64,000 nucleotides of DNA, from NCBI RefSeq assembly GCF_042453785.1, contig NC_091672.1, forward strand, positions 3,192,001 through 3,256,000, in the 5' to 3' direction. Source of the stretch: Malus domestica. Its lineage: Eukaryota > Streptophyta > Magnoliopsida > Rosales > Rosaceae. Shown in pieces: positions 12,551-23,576 of this stretch. Position numbers and translations under genes: made by a program. The notes beneath the pieces are model-generated. The model was not told the origin of the DNA and did no database searches. It saw only the letters and a program-made list of their open reading frames with translations. Within the stretch, counting starts at the first letter, position 1. Each line of letters begins with the position of its first letter.

Positions 12551-12667
12551 ATGCGATCATACCAACTCACATGCACCGGATCCCATCAGAACTCCGAAGT
12601 TAAGCGAGTTTGGGCGAGAGTAGTACTAGGATGGGTGACCTCCTGGGAAGTCCTCGTGTTGCATCCC
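12549..12667 (+). mobile_element. 5S rRNA-like sequence, probably a Cassandra TRIM LTR remnant
   Basis: About 119 bp closely follow plant 5S rRNA, including the internal promoter region (ccgaagttaagcgag..tgggcgagagtagtactagg) and the 3' end (gtgttgcatccc). Plant Cassandra elements carry such a 5S sequence in their LTR. 'cctgggaag' in place of the usual 5S 'cccgggaag' favours a Cassandra origin over a real 5S gene. There is no tandem array. Whether it is transcribed cannot be told from the sequence. Confidence 0.75.
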
Positions 12668-12679
12668 CCCCACCTCTTT

Positions 12680-12846
12680 AGAGGTCGCACTTGGTGCGAT
12701 GGCAAGTGCCTTCGCCCATGAGCGGTAGGTCTCGGGTTCGAGACTTGGGAGCAGCCTCTCCATAAATGGGGGTAAGGCTAGCCGACATTCACCTCTCCCA
12801 GACCCTGCTTAAAGCGGGAGCCTTGTGCACTGGGTACGACCTTTTT
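12680..12846 (+). mobile_element. tRNA-derived SINE joined to the 5S-like block
   Basis: The head has an A-box-like tggtgcgatggc and a B-box ggttcgagac, so it looks like a polymerase III promoter. The body ends ..cactgggtacgacctttt. A second copy (57492-57657, minus strand) has the same limits and a 20-bp target duplication, which defines the unit. Confidence 0.82.
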
Positions 12847-13253
12847 ATAGGAGGTTTTGTGAACTTGTAATCCAATGTGCGACGCAACTAATTAATCCAC
12901 ATCGATAACCCTGTTAATTTTCAAGACAGAAATTAATCTGATATACTTTGCATTATTTTGCTTAAAATGTAGTGACACCATTGTTGACAAAGACATCTAA
13001 AAGACTACCTCTCATCTAAAACATCCAAATTTAACAGAATATCCATTAGAAAGGGTAATCCAGGTCCACCGTTGCACATCCCTAGTTTTGATGGTTGTGA
13101 TTCCTGTTACAAGATCTTAGATTTCCATATATGTTAATTCTTACATTATCTTATACTAATTATTTCATAAAGCAACCAATAAAAAAATTTATATAGGCAT
13201 CCTACTTTTTGTGGCAACTACGAAAACAATTGACATAAATATAACTAGTTATA

Positions 13254-13610
13254 TGTTGGTGTGTAACCCTTTAGCTGAAGCTTGGCAGAAAGGATCATGT
13301 TTTATGTTTTGTTTCAGCTTGAATGTGAGCCATTGGATCATAGTCCACATGGCATTTTAATCATGTTTCTAGTCTAAGTAATAGAATAAGTCATGTGGCA
13401 TCATCTCATAGGATGATTGCAATGAATGACTAAGATTGTAGTGTATGTTAGAGAGTGAAGGATCTCCATTCCTTTCTTCATATAACGGTTAGAATGCATT
13501 TTGTAGAAGTGTGGATGAAAATTTGAAGAGACATGTTCTTTGCAGCTCCTTCTCTCTAAAACTCTATCCACCATTGAAACACATATAGAACACACACAGA
13601 AGCACTAACA
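13254..13610 (+). repeat. 5' LTR of copia element
   Basis: tgttggtgtg .. cactaaca, 357 bp, followed directly by the PBS. Confidence 0.97.
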
Positions 13611-13624
13611 TGGTATCAGAGCCT
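13611..13624 (+). other. Primer binding site, initiator Met-tRNA type
   Basis: tggtatcagagcct directly after the LTR matches the usual initiator tRNA-Met primer site of plant copia elements. Confidence 0.93.
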
Positions 13625-13725
13625 GGTTTCATCGTCTAATCTGGGCGTGAAATCTGTGCGATTGAGCTACATCTTTGAGCTTCAATCGAATCTGGAAATT
13701 GTGATTCCTTGTATCCAAGTCTAAT

Positions 13726-16700
13726 ATGGCTGGGTCCGGCAATGTCGAGCTTAGAGCTCCGGTCTTCAATGGAGAGAACTATAAATTTTGGAGGATTCGT
13801 GTGACAACTATACTGAAATCGTATGGTTTGTGGGAGCTGGTAGAAAATGGGTTTGAACCTCCAGATCCGAAGTCTGGAAAAGCTGTGGTTGACGAGACGA
13901 AGAAGGAGACGACGGATGAAGTGTCATTCAGTGAGATTTTGATGAAGGATGCTCGTGCGCTTGGAATGATACAAGGTGTAGTCTCGGATCAGATCTTTCC
14001 CAGAATCGTGAATGAAGAGACATCCAAAGGAGCTTGGGATGTTCTGAATGGTGAATTCCGAGGAGATAAACAAGTAAGAAATGTAAAATTGCAAGGTTTA
14101 TGTAGAGATTTTGAATATACTCGTATGAAGGATAGTGAATCATTATCTGTGTATCTATCTCGATTGTTTGATATCATTAATCAAATGAAAAGTTATGGAG
14201 AAGAACTATCTAGGGAGAGAATTGTGTAGAAATTACTTATTAGTCTTCCGAAAACATATGATGCAATTTGTTCTGTAATTGAGCATTATAGAGATCTTGA
14301 CACTATTGAGGTTCAAGAAGTTGTAGCGTCTCTAAAAGGATTCGAACAGAGGCTTGATTTACATACTGAGTCTTCGACTGAGAGGGCATTTGCAAGTTTA
14401 AATGTAGCATCTAAGGGTGTCAAAAGTTGTGGATTTTCTGGGAATCAGAGGTCTCAAGAGAATTGGAAGTCAAGGGGAAAAAGTTGGGATCATAAACCAA
14501 ACTTTGTTCAGAAGCAGTGTAACACTCAAAGGAGTTGAGATCATAAACCTAATTATTCTCAGAGACAGAATAATACTCAAAGGAACTGGGATCATAGGCC
14601 TAATTATGCTCAGAAGCAAAACAACGTTCAGGGTGATTGTAAGTGGTGTGACAGGTTGCACTATGGGAAGTGTTGGTATGAAGGTAAACCAAAGTGTACA
14701 GGCTGTGGTAAGCCATGCCATTCTATAAGAGACTGTCATGAGAATAAAGGAGTGCAGAATTATGTAAAGCAGATGGGAGAAACATGATCATTGTTTTATG
14801 CCTGCAATGCAGTGACTGATGTGAAAGTAAATAACTCATGGTACATTGATAGTGGTTGTAGTAACCACATGACAGGAGATGAGAGATTATTAGTCAATGT
14901 TCAAAAGGATTTGAGCTCCAAAGTAAAGATGGGAACTGGAGAAATTTGTCAAGTGGCAAGAAAGGGAACCTTGGTGATTGAAACTAAATTGGGAAGAAAA
15001 CATATACAAGAAGTAATGCTTGTTCCTGGACTGGAGGAAAACCTTCTCAGTGTAGGAAAAATGATGGAAAACGGTTATTATTTGTTGTTTGGAGGCGATG
15101 TAGTTAATATTTTTGATGGTTCACTGGATAATTTAGTAGTGAGGGTGCATATGACCAACAATAGATGTTTCCCTTTGACAATGTTGCCTGCAACACAGTA
15201 TGCACTAAGAGCAGGTGTCACACATTGCTCTCAGATATGGCATAAGAGATTGGGTCATTTAAATGAAAGAAGTCTCAAGGTACTTGAAGAACAGGGGCTG
15301 GTGCATGGATTGCCTAAATTAGAAATGTCTCAAAGTGTGTGTGAAGGCTGCATGTTGGGTAAACAACACAGGGACTCATTCCCTTCTCAATCGACTTGGA
15401 GAGCTAAAAATCCACTGGAGTTGATTCATACAAATATATGTGGTCCAATGCAAGTAGAGTCTCATTCTGGAAACAAATACTTCTTGTTGTTTACAGATGA
15501 CTGCACAAGGATGTCATGGGTGTATTTTTTGAGAAACAAGTCTGATACGTTTGAATGTTTCAAAAAATTCAAGGCAATGACTGAGTTACAATGTGGATGT
15601 AAGGTTAAATGTCTCAGGAGTGATCGAGGGGGAGAATTCCTTTCTGCAGGGTTTGACAGATACTGTAATGGACAAGGAATTCAGAGACAATTGACTATGG
15701 CCTACACTCTTCAACAAAATGGAGTGTCGGAAAGAAAGAATATGACTGTGGTGGACATGGCAAAGTCAATGCTACATGAGAAAAACCTTCCATATGCATT
15801 TTGGGCAGAAGCAGTGAATACTGCAGTCTATTTGATCAATAGGTGTCCTACCAAAACTTTGAAGAAGTCAACCCCATTTGAAGCTTACAGTGGCAGAAAA
15901 CCTGGAATAGCTCATTTGAAGATATTTGGCTCACTGTGCTATGTGCATATACCTTCCAATCTCAGACATAAATTGGAAGAAAACAGTCACAAGTGTATCT
16001 TTGTTGGCTATGGTTCAAGTGAGAAGGGCTACAGATTGTTAGAACCCATTTCAAGGAAGATTGTTCTCTCAAGGGATGTCACATTTGATGAGAATAAATC
16101 TTAGGATTGGAACTGCAATATAAATACTGGAGTGACATTTCCAGTTATCACTGAACATAAGAATGCTACTGAAATCTGTGAGATTGATGAAAATTCTCAG
16201 TTTGAAGAATATACTGTTTCTCAAAGTGAGAACGTGTCTGAGAGATCTTCAACTTATGATGATACACCTAAAAAATGGAGAAGTATCAATGAAATCATGG
16301 CTCAATGCAACATGTGTGTTATTGAACCAGAAAGTTATGAGGATGCAGCTAAGGATGACTCATGGAGGAGTGTAATGAAAACTGAATTGGACATGATTGA
16401 GAAGAACAACACTTGGCAGCTTGTTGAGAGACCATATGACAAGCTTGTTATTGGTGTTAAATGGGTCTATAAGACCAAACTTAATCTGGATGGTACTGTG
16501 CAGAAGAATAAGGCTCGGCTGGTGGCTAAAGGCTATTCACAAAAGCCCGGAATCGACTATAATGAAACTTTTGCCCCTGTGGCAAGGTTGGATACGATTA
16601 GAACCTTGATTGCCCTTGCTGCACAGAAGAAATGGAACTTGTATCAATTAGATGTAAAGTCTGCATTTCTCAATGGGGTACTGAAAGAAGAAGTGTATGT

Positions 16701-17880
16701 TGAGCAACCTCAAGGTTTTGTGAAGGAAAGTGAAGAAACAAAGGTGTACAAGTTGAACAAGGCTCTATATGGTTTGAAACAGGCACCAAGAGCCTGGTAT
16801 GATGAGATTAATGCATATTTCAATAGTGCAGGGTTTGAGAAGAGTTCAAGTGAGGCAACTTTGTATGTTAAGACAAGTAAGGACTCAGGTATCATTACTG
16901 TCTCTCTATATGTAGATGACATTGTATATACTGGTAGTAGTCCACAAATGCTTGAAGAATTTAGAAATGACATGATGAAACACTATGAGATGACTGATTT
17001 AGGCTTATTACATCATTTTCTTGGAATAGGTGTGCTGCAAACTGAGAACAGCATTTTTATACACCAAAAGAAATATGCACATAAACTAATTGAGAAGTTT
17101 GGTCTGAAAGAATGCAAATCAGTTGCTACTCCACTTGCAATGAATGAGAGGTTGAGCAAAGTTGATGGAAGTGAAGCTGCGGATGAAGGGGAGTATAGGC
17201 AGCTTGTTGGAAGTATGCTCTATTTAACTGCAACTAGACCTGATGTGATGTTTGCAACAAGTCTATTGGCAAGGTTCATGCATAATCCCACTAAGAAACA
17301 TATGGGAACAGCTAAGAGGGTACTGAGATACATCCAGGGAACAATCAACTTTGGTATTGTCTTTGAAAGGGGAAAAACTATTACCCTAATTGGCTATTGT
17401 GATAGTGATTGGGCTGGAAGTGAGGATGATATGAGAAGTACTTCAGGGTATGCATTCACACTAGGATCTGGTATGTTCTCATGGGCTTCAATCAAACAAA
17501 ACACTGTGGCACTATCTACTGCAGAAGCAGAATATGTTAGTGCGGCAGAAGCTACATCACAAGCAAAGTGGCTGAGATTTGTTCTAGAAGACTTTGGAGA
17601 AGAACAAGTGGAAGGAACTCATATCTTGTGTGATAATACATCAACCATTGCTATGGCAAAGAATCCAGTCTTTCATCAAAAGACAAGACACATCAACAGG
17701 AAGTTCCACTTCATCCGAGAAGCAATTCAAGCCAAAGAAATTGAGTTGGTGTACTGCAGGACAGAGGAGCAGATTGCAGATATCCTTACTAAGGCTTTGC
17801 CTAAAGATCGATTTGTGTATCTAAGGGAGCTACTTGGAGTTAAATCAGCCAAAGGGTTAGAAGGGAGTGTTGGTGTGTAA
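13726..17880 (+). pseudogene. copia gag-pol polyprotein with four in-frame stops
   Basis: One frame holds, in order: gag from ATG 13726 (ENYKFWRIRVTTIL); a CX2CX4HX4C zinc knuckle near 14698-14740; protease (WYIDSGCSNHM, near 14840); an HHCC domain and the integrase core; reverse transcriptase with YVDD near 16911; RNase H ([10 protein letters not shown] near 17393, AEAEY near 17527); and the end at TAA 17878, ten bases inside the 3' LTR. Stops are TAG 14227, TGA 14536, TGA 14785 and TAG 16102. The first integrase catalytic Asp (usual HTD..CGPM) is Asn (AAT at 15433); the other two, spaced D-35-E, are present. With no frameshift over 4.1 kb, this is recent point-mutation decay. Confidence 0.95.
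17861..17867 (+). other. Polypurine tract of copia element
   Basis: aagggag directly before the 3' LTR; it overlaps the last pol codons. Confidence 0.85.
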
Positions 17881-18224
17881 CCCTTTAGCTGAAGCTTGGC
17901 AGAAAGGATCATGTTTTATGTTTTGTTTCAGCTTGAATGTAAGCCATTGGATCATAGTCCACATGGCATTTTAATCATGTTTCTAGTCTAAGTAATAGAA
18001 TAAGTCATGTGGCATCATCTCATAGGATGATTGCAATGAATGGCTAAGATTGTAGTGTATGTTAGAGAGTGAATGATCTCCCTTCCTTTCTTCATATAAC
18101 GGTTAGAATGCATTTTGTAGAAGTGTGGATGAAAATTTGAAGAGACATGTTCTTTGCAGCTTCTTCTCTCTAAAACTCTCTCCACCATTGAAACACATAT
18201 AGAACACACACAGAAGCACTAACA
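17868..18224 (+). repeat. 3' LTR of copia element
   Basis: 357 bp, same length as the 5' LTR, followed by the TTATA target duplication. Confidence 0.97.
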
Positions 18225-18622
18225 TTATATGCCCATACGTTGTACTTGTGTAATTAAATTTGCTATTATTTATTATAAAAATATTTACGTCACTTTTTTT
18301 TTTAAGAAAAAGAAAACTAAAAAAAAAAGAAATAAAATTGGGCATGGAACTTGGAAGAAGGGGTGAGAGAGTTGATGAAGTGGGAGACGTGGGTTTGGAA
18401 AACGTTCTTAATTTTTATTTAGTTTTTAAATAGGGTGTGTTGTGATTACCTGTCTGTGAGGTTTGTGTAAAAAATAACAAAATTTGTGTTGTATGTAATT
18501 ACTAAATTGTCCATGTATTTTATTTTTGTTTAGTTTTGATGGGAGGGTTAGAATAATAATTTTGTAGAGTTTTGATTGACAAATAGGGTCCTTTAATGGG
18601 TAATTTAGATTAATTAGATATT

Positions 18623-18797
18623 AGCGTTTGGAAATAATAAAATAAAAATAGAACAAAGAAAACGATTAAAAACAAATAGTACCAAATTAACGAATGCTCC
18701 CCCCATTTCTATATTGTTAAAACAGTTGACACTAGCGTTTCAAAATAATAAAATAAAGTCAACGATTAAAAATAAATAGCACCAAATTAACGAATGC
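18623..18797 (+). repeat. Direct repeat in the DOX1 promoter
   Basis: Two copies (18623-18697, 18734-18797) share agcgttt..aataataaaataaa..aacgattaaaaa.aaatag.accaaattaacgaatgc. The second ends just before the TATA-like tatatata near 18809, about 60 bp before the ATG. Confidence 0.7.
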
Positions 18798-19807
18798 GCA
18801 ACCGCTTTTATATATACTGTTTAGATGAAAGAAAGGGAAACGCAGAAATAAGTTGTTGGATCGGATAAAATGCACAAGTCTATCAATTCTACTCACAAAA
18901 TGGCAGCCAAAATTGATGCAACATCGGGATCATACGACCGCATGAAAGAAGTGAAAGAATTCGACGATTCGAAGATGGGAGTCAAAGGCCTCTCCGATTC
19001 AGGCATCACTGTCATCCCTCAAATTTTTGTCCACGACCCTCAAACCTTATCAGACCTCAAACCCTCATCCAAAAACACCACCACCACCATTCCCACCATC
19101 GACCTTTCTCACATCAACTCAGCCGCCCACCGCCCCAAAATCGTTGACCAAGTGAAATCCGCCTCCAAAACCTTTGGCTTCTTCCAAGTCACCAACCATG
19201 GGGTGCCCGTCTCCGTTTTGGATGAAACGATCACCGCTGTCAAAGCGTTCCACGAGCTGCCGCAGGAGGACAGAGCCAAGTACTACAAGCGAAATGAAGG
19301 AAAGGGAGTCATGTACGCTAGCAATGCCGACTTGTACCGCACATCAGCCGCCAGCTGGCGTGATTCGCTACAAGTGTGGATGAGCCCGGAGAGGGGCAAG
19401 GCCGAGGAGGTACCTGAGGCGTGTCGGGAAGAGTTGTTTGCATGGATCTGCATGCAACCAAGGTGGCGGATGACGTGTTTGAGTTGCTTTCGGAAGGGTT
19501 AGGGTTGGAGGGAAAGAGATTTAAGGAGTTAACGTTTTCGGAAAACAGGTTTCTGGTGGGGCATTGCTATCCTTATTGTCCCCAGCCTGATCGGACCATT
19601 GGGATTACGGCGCATACCTATGTTACGGCTCTGACGGTTCTGTTGCGGAACCATGTACCTGGGTTGCAAGTTAGGCATGAGAATGAGTGGCTGGATGTGA
19701 AGACTGTGCCCGGAGGTTTGATTATTAACGTTGGAGACTTGCTTCAGGTAAATCCAACATGACAATAATATCATATTCATATTTTCTCCTGCATGAACTG
19801 GTTATTT

Positions 19808-20247
19808 TAAGGGGAGGGATCTCCATTTTTGTTTTTAAATGATGATTAGTTGTGGGACTCATTCCACACCGAATTTTAACGATCCAAACTGTCTATTTTG
19901 CAAGTATCTATTTATAGATCATCCTTACAAAAACTCAATTAAATCCGAAATGATTGCCTATTTTATTGTTATAATGAATTTTCTATGTTTCTTAGAATAT
20001 AATGTTTGTTAATTTTTTTTTAGCTCAACTAGATGTATGTATATTGCCAATTTGGTTAATATTTTGTAAAGATGATCTATGAGATGCAACTTGAAAATGG
20101 ATTAGTTGTGGGACCTTTAAGGGGAGGCATCTATGAGGTCTAACTTGAAAAATAGATCCAATTAGGATCGTTTGAAGTTCGATTTGGTATAGGTCCCACA
20201 ACTAAACCCCATCTTTTGAGAAAAATGGAGATTCCTTCCCTTAAAGA
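19808..20247. mobile_element. MITE, family C, in the DOX1 intron
   Basis: Ends ttaaggggagggatctcc and its inverse ggagattccttcccttaa, with inner arms ..gattagttgtgggac.. and ..gtcccacaactaaac... Related to 8625-9000. One arm is partly duplicated near 20100-20150. Confidence 0.75.
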
Positions 20248-20587
20248 CTCTGTATGTGTATGTGTGTTTGTGTGTGTAGTTTGTGATATCCTCTAAATTT
20301 ACTTTCTATCATATAACTTATCAAATATCTGATAAGGTAGGTTCTAAGAGTAATATCCAAAATGGGTATTCTTTGCATGTACGTTATTGGAAATTGGAAT
20401 AAAAATATGCATCGAGGATACAGTATAGATTTTTCTATTTTCACTTAGACAAAAATTAGTTAGTGTCATGCGGAAAAATGAAAAACATTGTGGAGTTTCT
20501 ATTTTCATTTTTCTGTTTTGTTTTATAGAAGTTAAGTTGATATACTAAGTCAAGTGGAGATCCATATTAATGCAGTCAATATTAAAA

Positions 20588-20612
20588 ATATATATATATA
20601 TATATATATATA
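20588..20612. repeat. TA microsatellite
   Basis: About 12 TA units inside the DOX1 intron. Confidence 0.9.
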
Positions 20613-21210
20613 ATGATTTCTTTTAATGAATATCGTACCGTTTTTCAAAACAAAAAATAAACGTTATTTAAAATTTTCTCTTGTTTTTTCATTTAATAAA
20701 GGTGCGTGATCAATGATGTCTATCTTAAGAGTTGAGATTTATAATATTATGACCATACTTTTAAGAAAAAAATTTGTTAAAAAAAGGCACGAATCAACGA
20801 CTCTAGTTAGTTGACTTCAAATTTTTAATGACCATACTTTGTCTTTATATCGATTGTTTATTTCTTTTTTCTTTACATCGACTATATATTTTTGCGTCCA
20901 ATCAGGATTAATTAATACTTTAATTATTGTTTTTTGTGTGAGGGTTTAGATCATCTCCAATGGGGAGTATAAAAGTGTGCAGCACAGGGTGTTGGCCAAC
21001 TCATGGAAAGAAGCTCTAATCTCTGTTGTGATGTTTTTTTACCATACCAAATGGAGAGAAGATAATTACTATGGACCTCTTCCTGAGCTTTTGTCACCAG
21101 AGAAACCACCAATCTATCGAGACTTCACTAAACATGAACTACTTGAAAATTACTATAGCAAAGGATTAGATAGCAAATCTTTCATTGACAAAGTCACAAT
21201 AAAAAACTGA

Positions 21211-22060
21211 GAGATGGGTTAATCTCTTTCCACCATGTTTTTAGTATACAAGAGTGATGCTAGGGAGAAAAAATATGAATACCTCTGGGTATTTTCATAT
21301 GTATTTGATTCGTTTGCAACATGCTTTTGAATTCGTCAGCTGCTTATAAGACTTGTGCGACAATCATGGGAATAGGACCTCATTGGAATCTCTAACGACG
21401 AATAATACATAGGTTATTCTAATGTTGTTCTTTGAATTATGTTATTATGTTATTGTGTTTTTTTTTTTTTTTGAGTGAAATGATAGCGTTATAGTTAAAT
21501 GTTAGATTAGCCACTGACGGAGTTCAAACCACGCCGTCATGCAAGAGCACAACACTTTTCCACCACTGTGGTAAAGGGTCACTTGATGTTATTGTGTTTT
21601 TTAGTTCCTCTGTTCATTGTATATCATACTTTTAAATTAAATTCTTCTGATTTGTGCATTTGTACGTTCTTTTCAAGTACATTCAATTTTCGTGAATGTA
21701 TGGATATGTAACGGAAATACTAAGAATTCGTATACTTTGAAAGATATGTTAAATTTATTTTAGAGAACTTTATTACAAATTTTTGTATTTTTTGTATTTT
21801 TTTATGTTTTAGTATACAAATTGTTGTATATTTTATATAGCTCTTTAGAAGTCTTAATTAATTTTTGGGTAAAAGACTGTTTACTACCCTCATATTTCGT
21901 GGTTTTCAACATTTAGTACATCAAGTTTTTTTCGTCTCAGATTCATACCTAAAGTGTAAATTTTGGGACAATCTCATACATCCGTTAGTCAAACTGTTAA
22001 ATCTGCTGTTAATTGTAACGTAGCGCCCATGTGGACAATGACTGGGCGCCACGTGTCATC
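21211..22060. other. DOX1 3' flank and intergenic DNA, no gene seen
   Basis: The first 120 bp resemble the DOX2 3' flank (ctctttcca.catgttttta, gtgatgcta, tttgcaacatgctttcga-like), so they belong to the duplicated unit. A tRNA-like repeated fragment (gagttcaaaccacgccgtcatgc) lies near 21470-21590. Confidence 0.5.
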
Positions 22061-22064
22061 CACG

Positions 22065-22488
22065 TTTTTTTTTTCTTCTTCTTCTTCTTCTTCTTCTTCT
22101 TCTTCTTCTTCTTCTTCTTCTTCTTCTTCTTCTTCTTCTTCTTCTTCTTCTTCTTCTTCTTCTTCTTCTTCTTCTTCTTCTTCTTCTTCTTCTTCTTCTT
22201 CTTCTTCTTCTTCTTCTTCTTCTTCTTCTTCTTCTTCTTCTTCTTCTTCTTCTTCTTCTTCTTCTTCTTCTTCTTCTTCTTCTTCTTCTTCTTCTTCTTC
22301 TTCTTCTTCTTCTTCTTCTTCTTCTTCTTCTTCTTCTTCTTCTTCTTCTTCCTCCAACTGAAACTTTTTCTTCTTCTTCTTCTTCCTCCGACTGCAACTT
22401 TTTTTTTTCTTCCCCCTTCTTCTCCTTCTTCTCCTTCTTCCTTCCCCTTCTTCTCCTTCTTCCTTCTTCTTCCTTCTCCTTCAAAAGT
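22065..22488. repeat. Very long CTT/GAA microsatellite
   Basis: 22074-22350 is an almost pure CTT run of about 92 units, followed by about 135 bp of interrupted CTT/CCT repeats. All long open frames here are artefacts of the repeat. Confidence 0.97.
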
Positions 22489-22512
22489 TTGATTTTGTGA
22501 ACTAAAGCAACT

Positions 22513-22800
22513 CACTAGTAGAAAAAACTATTTGCGCGACCAAACTTTAGGCGACGACGCATTTTTCATCGCCTAAGTTCTCTATGGGTGACAAATTAAG
22601 GGATTCGTCGCGCCAAATCGTCATGGCAAAAAGATAATAATAAAACTTCAGGCGGCGAAAAATTTCATCAGGCAACAGATGTTTACACGACGAACTATAT
22701 ATTTCGTTGCACAATTTCTGAAGAAAAAAAACACGGTAAACAGAATTCTTCGTCACACAAAGTCTCTAAAATGGTTGGTGAGACAATAATGGTGAAAAAT
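22513..22800. mobile_element. One end of a CACTA (En/Spm-like) transposon
   Basis: Starts cactagtagaaaaaac, as CACTA termini do, followed by several short repeats on a cgtcgc/gcgacga theme in both orientations (gcgacgacgc, gtcgcgcca, ggcggcgaa, cgacgaact). I saw no opposite terminus or transposase in the window. Confidence 0.6.
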
Positions 22801-23576
22801 TAAATGGGAACTTAAGGGTTCACAAAGGAGGAGGAGGAGGAAGAAGAAGAATTGGCCCCGTGCGGGGTGGGGGGGGGTGGGGTTGGCCTACAAAACCATT
22901 TTTAAGATATAAAGAGTGTGGGGTGTATGTTGACAGTTGAAGTGTGGGGTGTGAAGATATTATGAAAAAGTGCGGGGTGTATTAAAATAAATTTTAATTG
23001 AAAAAGCAAATGTGGGCGTATGGCCACGGGCAGGGCGGAATTTTTCGTAGCCTCTCCGGACCTGAAAGGAGCAGATAACCACGTCTTACCACCAGTTGTG
23101 CCTCTTTTTTAAGAAAAAAAAAGTATGTGGGGTTATATAAAACAAGCCAATGAAAAAATTAATTAAAATAAGGGAGTTTTAACGAAACGCTCTAGGTACT
23201 ATTCACTTTAACGAAAAATGACAATTTTACTCTAAAAAGTTGCTTTTGGTACTATTCACTTACAGCACATTTTTGTCATTTTGATTAAAACTTAAAGTTT
23301 TCAAACCCTTTTCATTAGTTTTCCTTTAAAATAATGGTGGCTTGCAAACAAAGGAAAAAAATTGTGCTTAGGCAAGAAACAGAGAATATGATCAACTAAT
23401 ATTATTATAGACTATAGTTTCGAATCTTTGATGCAAAAAACTAAAGGCTTTGTATTTCTTGGATTAAAGTTAACTTGTAACCAATACAATTACAAATTCA
23501 AGTTGATAGTGGTATTATAAAATTGATTGTAAAGATTTATAGGAAGAAACAATTTCAGAATAGCCCCAATCCTAGA
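22801..23576. other. Intergenic, repeat-derived, no gene seen
   Basis: Includes a short repeat at about 23170-23335 (gggagttttaacgaaacgct .. attaaaacttaaagttttcaa) whose relatives lie at 33555-33730 (inverted) and 35168-35290. Confidence 0.55.

Larger units (their letters stand above)
13254..18224 (+). mobile_element. Full-length Ty1/copia LTR retrotransposon, young, defective
   Basis: 4971 bp. The two 357-bp LTRs (13254-13610, 17868-18224) differ at about six positions by my count (1.7%). The target duplication TTATA (13249-13253, 18225-18229) is perfect. The PBS and polypurine tract are in the right places. Gag and pol lie in one frame from 13726 to 17880 without any frameshift, but with four in-frame stops and a changed integrase catalytic residue. 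It sits between the invertase and DOX1, upstream of the DOX1 promoter. Confidence 0.97.
18870..21210 (+). pseudogene. DOX1: 2-oxoglutarate/Fe(II) dioxygenase, ACC-oxidase-homolog type, inactivated
   Basis: Two exons, 18870-19747 (an alternative ATG at 18900 matches DOX2 better) and 20950-21210, with GT/AG junctions at the same places as DOX2. The N-terminal part ([37 protein letters not shown]) and the C-terminal part are collinear with DOX2. Three separate faults: one G is missing near 19445 (catggatc here, catgggatt in DOX2), which shifts the frame to a stop near 19500; downstream, the iron-binding HxD aspartate is Tyr (H-T-Y); and the Arg of the RxS co-substrate motif in exon 2 is Leu. The last two would stop catalysis even without the frameshift. 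The intron contains a family C MITE and a TA microsatellite. Confidence 0.93.

Noticed and set aside
12549..12667. A functional 5S rRNA gene
   Set aside because: Single copy, altered ends, no array, joined to a SINE; a Cassandra-type remnant is more likely.
13401..13595. Minus-strand ORF repeated at 18015-18209
   Set aside because: Both copies are inside the copia LTRs, so the repetition reflects the LTR and not a gene.
17700..17720. RNase H H-I-D to H-I-N change as another lesion of the young copia element
   Set aside because: The related truncated element (near 36750) also has Asn at this place, so it may be the family's normal residue.
21963..22515. Long open frames of poly-Ser, poly-Glu, poly-Lys, poly-Phe and poly-Arg
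   Set aside because: All are translations of the CTT/GAA microsatellite in different frames.
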